The notes beneath the pieces were generated by a model. That model was not told the origin of the DNA. It did no database searches and saw only the letters and a program-made list of their open reading frames with translations. The position numbers were made by a program, and so were the translations under genes. From Bacteroidales bacterium UBA1458 (GTDB lineage Bacteria; Bacteroidota; Bacteroidia; Bacteroidales; VadinHA17), in assembly GCA_002325785.1 (NCBI GenBank), contig DCSU01000077.1, forward strand, positions 4,233 to 28,930: DNA of 24,698 nt, given 5' to 3'. Shown piece after piece: positions 21,872-24,698 of the stretch (positions within the stretch are counted from its first letter, which is position 1; every line of letters begins with the position of its first letter).

Positions 21872-24698
21872 TCAGGATGGCTTCTGTTTTGGGTGCTTGT
21901 CACGGTATTCTGAGGGGGTCACACCAAACCGCTGTTTGAAGATGCGGGAAAAGTACCGGGGGTCATTGCATCCCACCATATACGTCACCTGCGATATTGT
22001 ATATTCACCTGCCTCAATGAGCTGTGCCGCTCTCTTCACCCGTACCTCCCTGATGAATTCGATGGGAGCGAGCCCCGTGAGGCTCTTGAGTTTCTTGAAG
22101 AAGACTGATCTGCCTATGCCGATCTTTGAAACGAGTTCATCAACAGTAAGATCCGCGTTATCGATATTCTGTTCCATTACCTCCATCAGGTTCTTCATGA
22201 GCTTGTCATCGTATGATTCCACAAGTGGTTGGGAGGGGATGACCTCGTAGGATCTGCCTGCCATGGATGTTGGATAGTCTGCTATTGTTGAGAGGAAGAG
22301 CTCCTGAAGCTTTTTGCGCTGCTGCAATATATTCTCAACTCTTGCCCGGAGGTATGTTGAGCTGAAGGGTTTGGTAATAAAGTCGTCAGCTCCCCTCTTC
22401 AGCGCCTCCACCTGGGTGTCGAGGTCAGTCTTGGCTGTCAGCACCACTACAGGTATGTGCGATGTGGTTACCTCCTGTTTTATGCGGCGTGCCAGCTCGA
22501 GGCCATCCATCTCCGGCATCATCAGGTCCGTAATGATTATATCCGGCAACTGGCTCCGGGCGATCTCAAATCCCTCGATACCGTTCCCTGCCTCAATTAC
22601 ATGAAATCCGTCGGAGAGGATTATCCGGATGAAGCTGCGCAGTTCCTCATTGTCTTCCACAAACAGCAGCACCGGCTCATCATCTTCCTGGCTGACCTCC
22701 TCGCTGTTCTCATCGTCGTCATGCATGACAGGGAGTGAGTGCCGTGATGAGGGGGTGCTCTGCCCGTCTGACAGGACAAACTCAGTGTCGTTGTCAAAGT
22801 GTGCGAACCCTAGTTTGAAGAGAACGCGAAATGTTGCCCCCTTACCCTCCACGCTCTCAGCCGTCAGCTCCGCCCGGTGAAGCTCGGCCAGCTCCCTGCT
22901 GAGAGAGAGACCAATGCCTGTGCCGGGCTGAAGCGAGATGGCCTCCTTGTCATCACTGCCGAACCTCATGAAGAGATTCTTCATCTTCTCCCTGGACAGA
23001 CCCATGCCCTGGTCTGCAACAGTAAGTTCAAGTGAGTCACTGGTTTTCTTAACGGTAATATCAACTCTTTTGCCCCTCGGGGTGAATTTCAGTGCATTGG
23101 TAATCAGGTTATAGGCGATCTTTTCAACCTTGTCCTTATCAGCCCATACCGTTTCGCCATGCGACTGGTCTTCCACAATGAAGTGGATCCCTTTGTCCTC
23201 TGCCACCTTCCGGAAGTCGGTGCAGATCCCGGAAATAAATGAACCCAGCGGGAACTCCTCTATCCTGAGACGCATCTTTTTACTCTGCACCTTCCTGAAG
23301 TCGAGTATCTGGTTTACGAGCCTCAGCATCCGCTGGGTGTTGCTCTGCACCAGGGTGAGCTGGTCCCTTACATCCGGTTCGAGTGAATTGTTTTGCAGTA
23401 TGTTGGTTACGGGTGACGATATCAGGGTAAGAGGAGTTCTCAGCTCATGTGATATGTCAGTGAAGAACTTGAGCTTCAGGTTTGTGATAATCTGCTCTAT
23501 CTCCACCTTATGGCGGAGCTTATAGAAGGTGAAGATGACATAGATGGTCAGTGCGATAATGATCAGTGTGACCAGGGCCAGCAACATCCTTGCCAGCGCG
23601 GTCTGCCAGAAAGAGGGTTCTACCGTTATTCTTACGTTGCGGTTGTTGTCAACCCAGATGCCGTCCGAGTTGGTGGACCTGACGCTGAAGATGTACTGGC
23701 CGGGATCAAGGTTGGTATAGGCGGCACTGCGCTGGCCTCTCCCTATTATCCAGTCAGGGTCAACCCCTTCAAGCCTGTGGGCGTACTGTATGTTTTTCGG
23801 GTTACGGTAATCGAGAGCTGCATATTCTATGTTCAAGCTCTTCTGTTTATGGTTCAGCCTCAGCACCGGACCATCACCTTCTTCACCGGCAGGGGAGGCG
23901 ACCCCTCCGTCAGTGTGAATATCCGCTCCTGCGACAGTCATGCGGGTGAAGACGAGCGGCGGCACATAGTTGACCTTACGGACCTGTGAAGGATTGAAGC
24001 AGTAGATACCGTTGTCAAAGCCGAACATTATCTCATTCTCTGCTGTTCTGAGGCCTGTTGCCTCCGAGAAATATCTCTTCTCCACCCCGCTCTGCTCGCT
24101 GTAAATCTCAAACGATTCGCTCTGCGTGTTGAACTTAAGTATGCCTCTTTCGCTGCTGAGCCATAGATTCCCGTTCAGGTCGTCCACAATGCTGAGGATC
24201 ACGTCGTCAGGGGCTCCTGTCTTTACGGTGTATGACCTGAAGGCGGGCTTTTCGCTTCCTGATCCCTTACGTATGACACGGTTTAGGCCACCGCCGAATG
24301 TTGCTACATAAATTTCATCTGACGGAGAGCAGTATATATAATGGACGTCATTGTTCGCCAGGCTGGTTTCAACCGCAGGATCAAAGAAGCATGTTTCGAA
24401 CTCCGCCTTCTCGGGATCGGTAAAATCCATGTCGAAAATCACCAGTCCGCTGGTAGTGCCCACCCACATACGGTTGTTATTGTCTGATGTGATATACCTT
24501 ACTCTCTTATGATTTGAATAGGGGTAGTTCTTAAGCCTGTTGAACGAGTTGACGAACCGGAGCGAGCCGTTTTCCTCGAGGATGTAGTTCAGTCCTCCGT
24601 TGAAAGTACCAACCCAAATTCTTCCTGACGGGTCTTCGTAGACTGAGTAGACGTTGTCATGGCTCAGGCTCCAAGGGTCAGCATCGTCATGCCTGTAC
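21872..24698 (-). CDS. Hybrid two-component system regulator (HTCS), 5'-truncated by the window edge
   Basis: One-protein sensor and regulator of polysaccharide loci: a periplasmic domain binds oligosaccharide and the cytoplasmic part activates susCD-type genes. The frame stays open to the window end, so 941 codons are visible and the start is outside. Counting from the Met at 24469 (76 more residues precede it): beta-propeller Reg_prop repeats (WVGTTSGLVIF, YVATFGGGL, LWLSSERGI), Y_Y_Y domain about 205-285, one membrane helix about 292-316, HisKA with phospho-His341 (FFTDISHELRTPL), HATPase with Asn458 and GTGIGLSL near 516, receiver about 598-715 with Asp648 and Lys700, and AraC-type helix-turn-helix about 765-862 (RYFSRIFKQRFGVTPSEYR). 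All catalytic residues are intact. Two further propeller repeats (IWVGTFNGGL, MWVGTTSGL) lie at or before the Met. It sits upstream of GH105 and likely senses pectic oligomers. Confidence 0.95.
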   Translation of the reverse strand, partial: YRHDDADPWSLSHDNVYSVYEDPSGRIWVGTFNGGLNYILEENGSLRFVNSFNRLKNYPYSNHKRVRYITSDNNNRMWVGTTSGLVIFDMDFTDPEKAEFETCFFDPAVETSLANNDVHYIYCSPSDEIYVATFGGGLNRVIRKGSGSEKPAFRSYTVKTGAPDDVILSIVDDLNGNLWLSSERGILKFNTQSESFEIYSEQSGVEKRYFSEATGLRTAENEIMFGFDNGIYCFNPSQVRKVNYVPPLVFTRMTVAGADIHTDGGVASPAGEEGDGPVLRLNHKQKSLNIEYAALDYRNPKNIQYAHRLEGVDPDWIIGRGQRSAAYTNLDPGQYIFSVRSTNSDGIWVDNNRNVRITVEPSFWQTALARMLLALVTLIIIALTIYVIFTFYKLRHKVEIEQIITNLKLKFFTDISHELRTPLTLISSPVTNILQNNSLEPDVRDQLTLVQSNTQRMLRLVNQILDFRKVQSKKMRLRIEEFPLGSFISGICTDFRKVAEDKGIHFIVEDQSHGETVWADKDKVEKIAYNLITNALKFTPRGKRVDITVKKTSDSLELTVADQGMGLSREKMKNLFMRFGSDDKEAISLQPGTGIGLSLSRELAELHRAELTAESVEGKGATFRVLFKLGFAHFDNDTEFVLSDGQSTPSSRHSLPVMHDDDENSEEVSQEDDEPVLLFVEDNEELRSFIRIILSDGFHVIEAGNGIEGFEIARSQLPDIIITDLMMPEMDGLELARRIKQEVTTSHIPVVVLTAKTDLDTQVEALKRGADDFITKPFSSTYLRARVENILQQRKKLQELFLSTIADYPTSMAGRSYEVIPSQPLVESYDDKLMKNLMEVMEQNIDNADLTVDELVSKIGIGRSVFFKKLKSLTGLAPIEFIREVRVKRAAQLIEAGEYTISQVTYMVGCNDPRYFSRIFKQRFGVTPSEYRDKHPKQKPS

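Overview
The window is a pectin/galacturonate utilisation locus of a member of the Bacteroidota. The evidence is a SusC/SusD outer-membrane pair, a hybrid two-component system (HTCS) regulator, lipoprotein-type glycan enzymes, a TAnnTTTG promoter box ahead of susC, and the general lack of Shine-Dalgarno sequences. Intergenic oligonucleotide repeats of the kind seen in environmental Bacteroidales/Marinilabiliales-like genomes fit this, but I cannot name genus or species. No rRNA, tRNA, CRISPR array or transposase gene was seen, and no stretch over 300 bases lacks a gene.

Right part (about 13.0-24.7 kb): sensing and extracellular pectin breakdown. Reading along the minus strand, a large HTCS regulator (its 5' part lies beyond the window) is followed closely by a GH105 unsaturated-uronyl hydrolase lipoprotein. 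After a 252-bp gap carrying a good Bacteroidota promoter come susC, susD and a GH28 polygalacturonase, packed within 2-25 bp of each other. A CE8 pectin methylesterase is the only plus-strand gene; it converges on GH28 with 4 bp between stop codons.

Left part (about 0.05-12.9 kb): ten collinear minus-strand genes that probably form one long operon for uronate catabolism. In transcription order they are uxaE (tagaturonate/fructuronate epimerase), uxaC (uronate isomerase), a KDPG aldolase, an ExuT-like hexuronate transporter, an SDR fructuronate reductase (UxuB type), a HAD hydrolase, a LarA-family nickel-pincer epimerase, pdxB, gnd and a transketolase.

Taken together, CE8 demethylates pectin, GH28 cuts polygalacturonate, SusCD imports oligomers, GH105 trims unsaturated ends, and the transporter moves uronate into the cytoplasm. 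UxaC, UxaE and the SDR then give D-mannonate. The usual next enzymes, mannonate dehydratase (UxuA) and KDG kinase, are not in the window. A LarA-family epimerase, 6-phosphogluconate dehydrogenase and transketolase occupy the operon instead. This suggests a testable alternative: D-mannonate is epimerised to D-gluconate, phosphorylated by a kinase encoded elsewhere, and oxidised into the pentose phosphate pathway. This is inference and is the main point of interest here.
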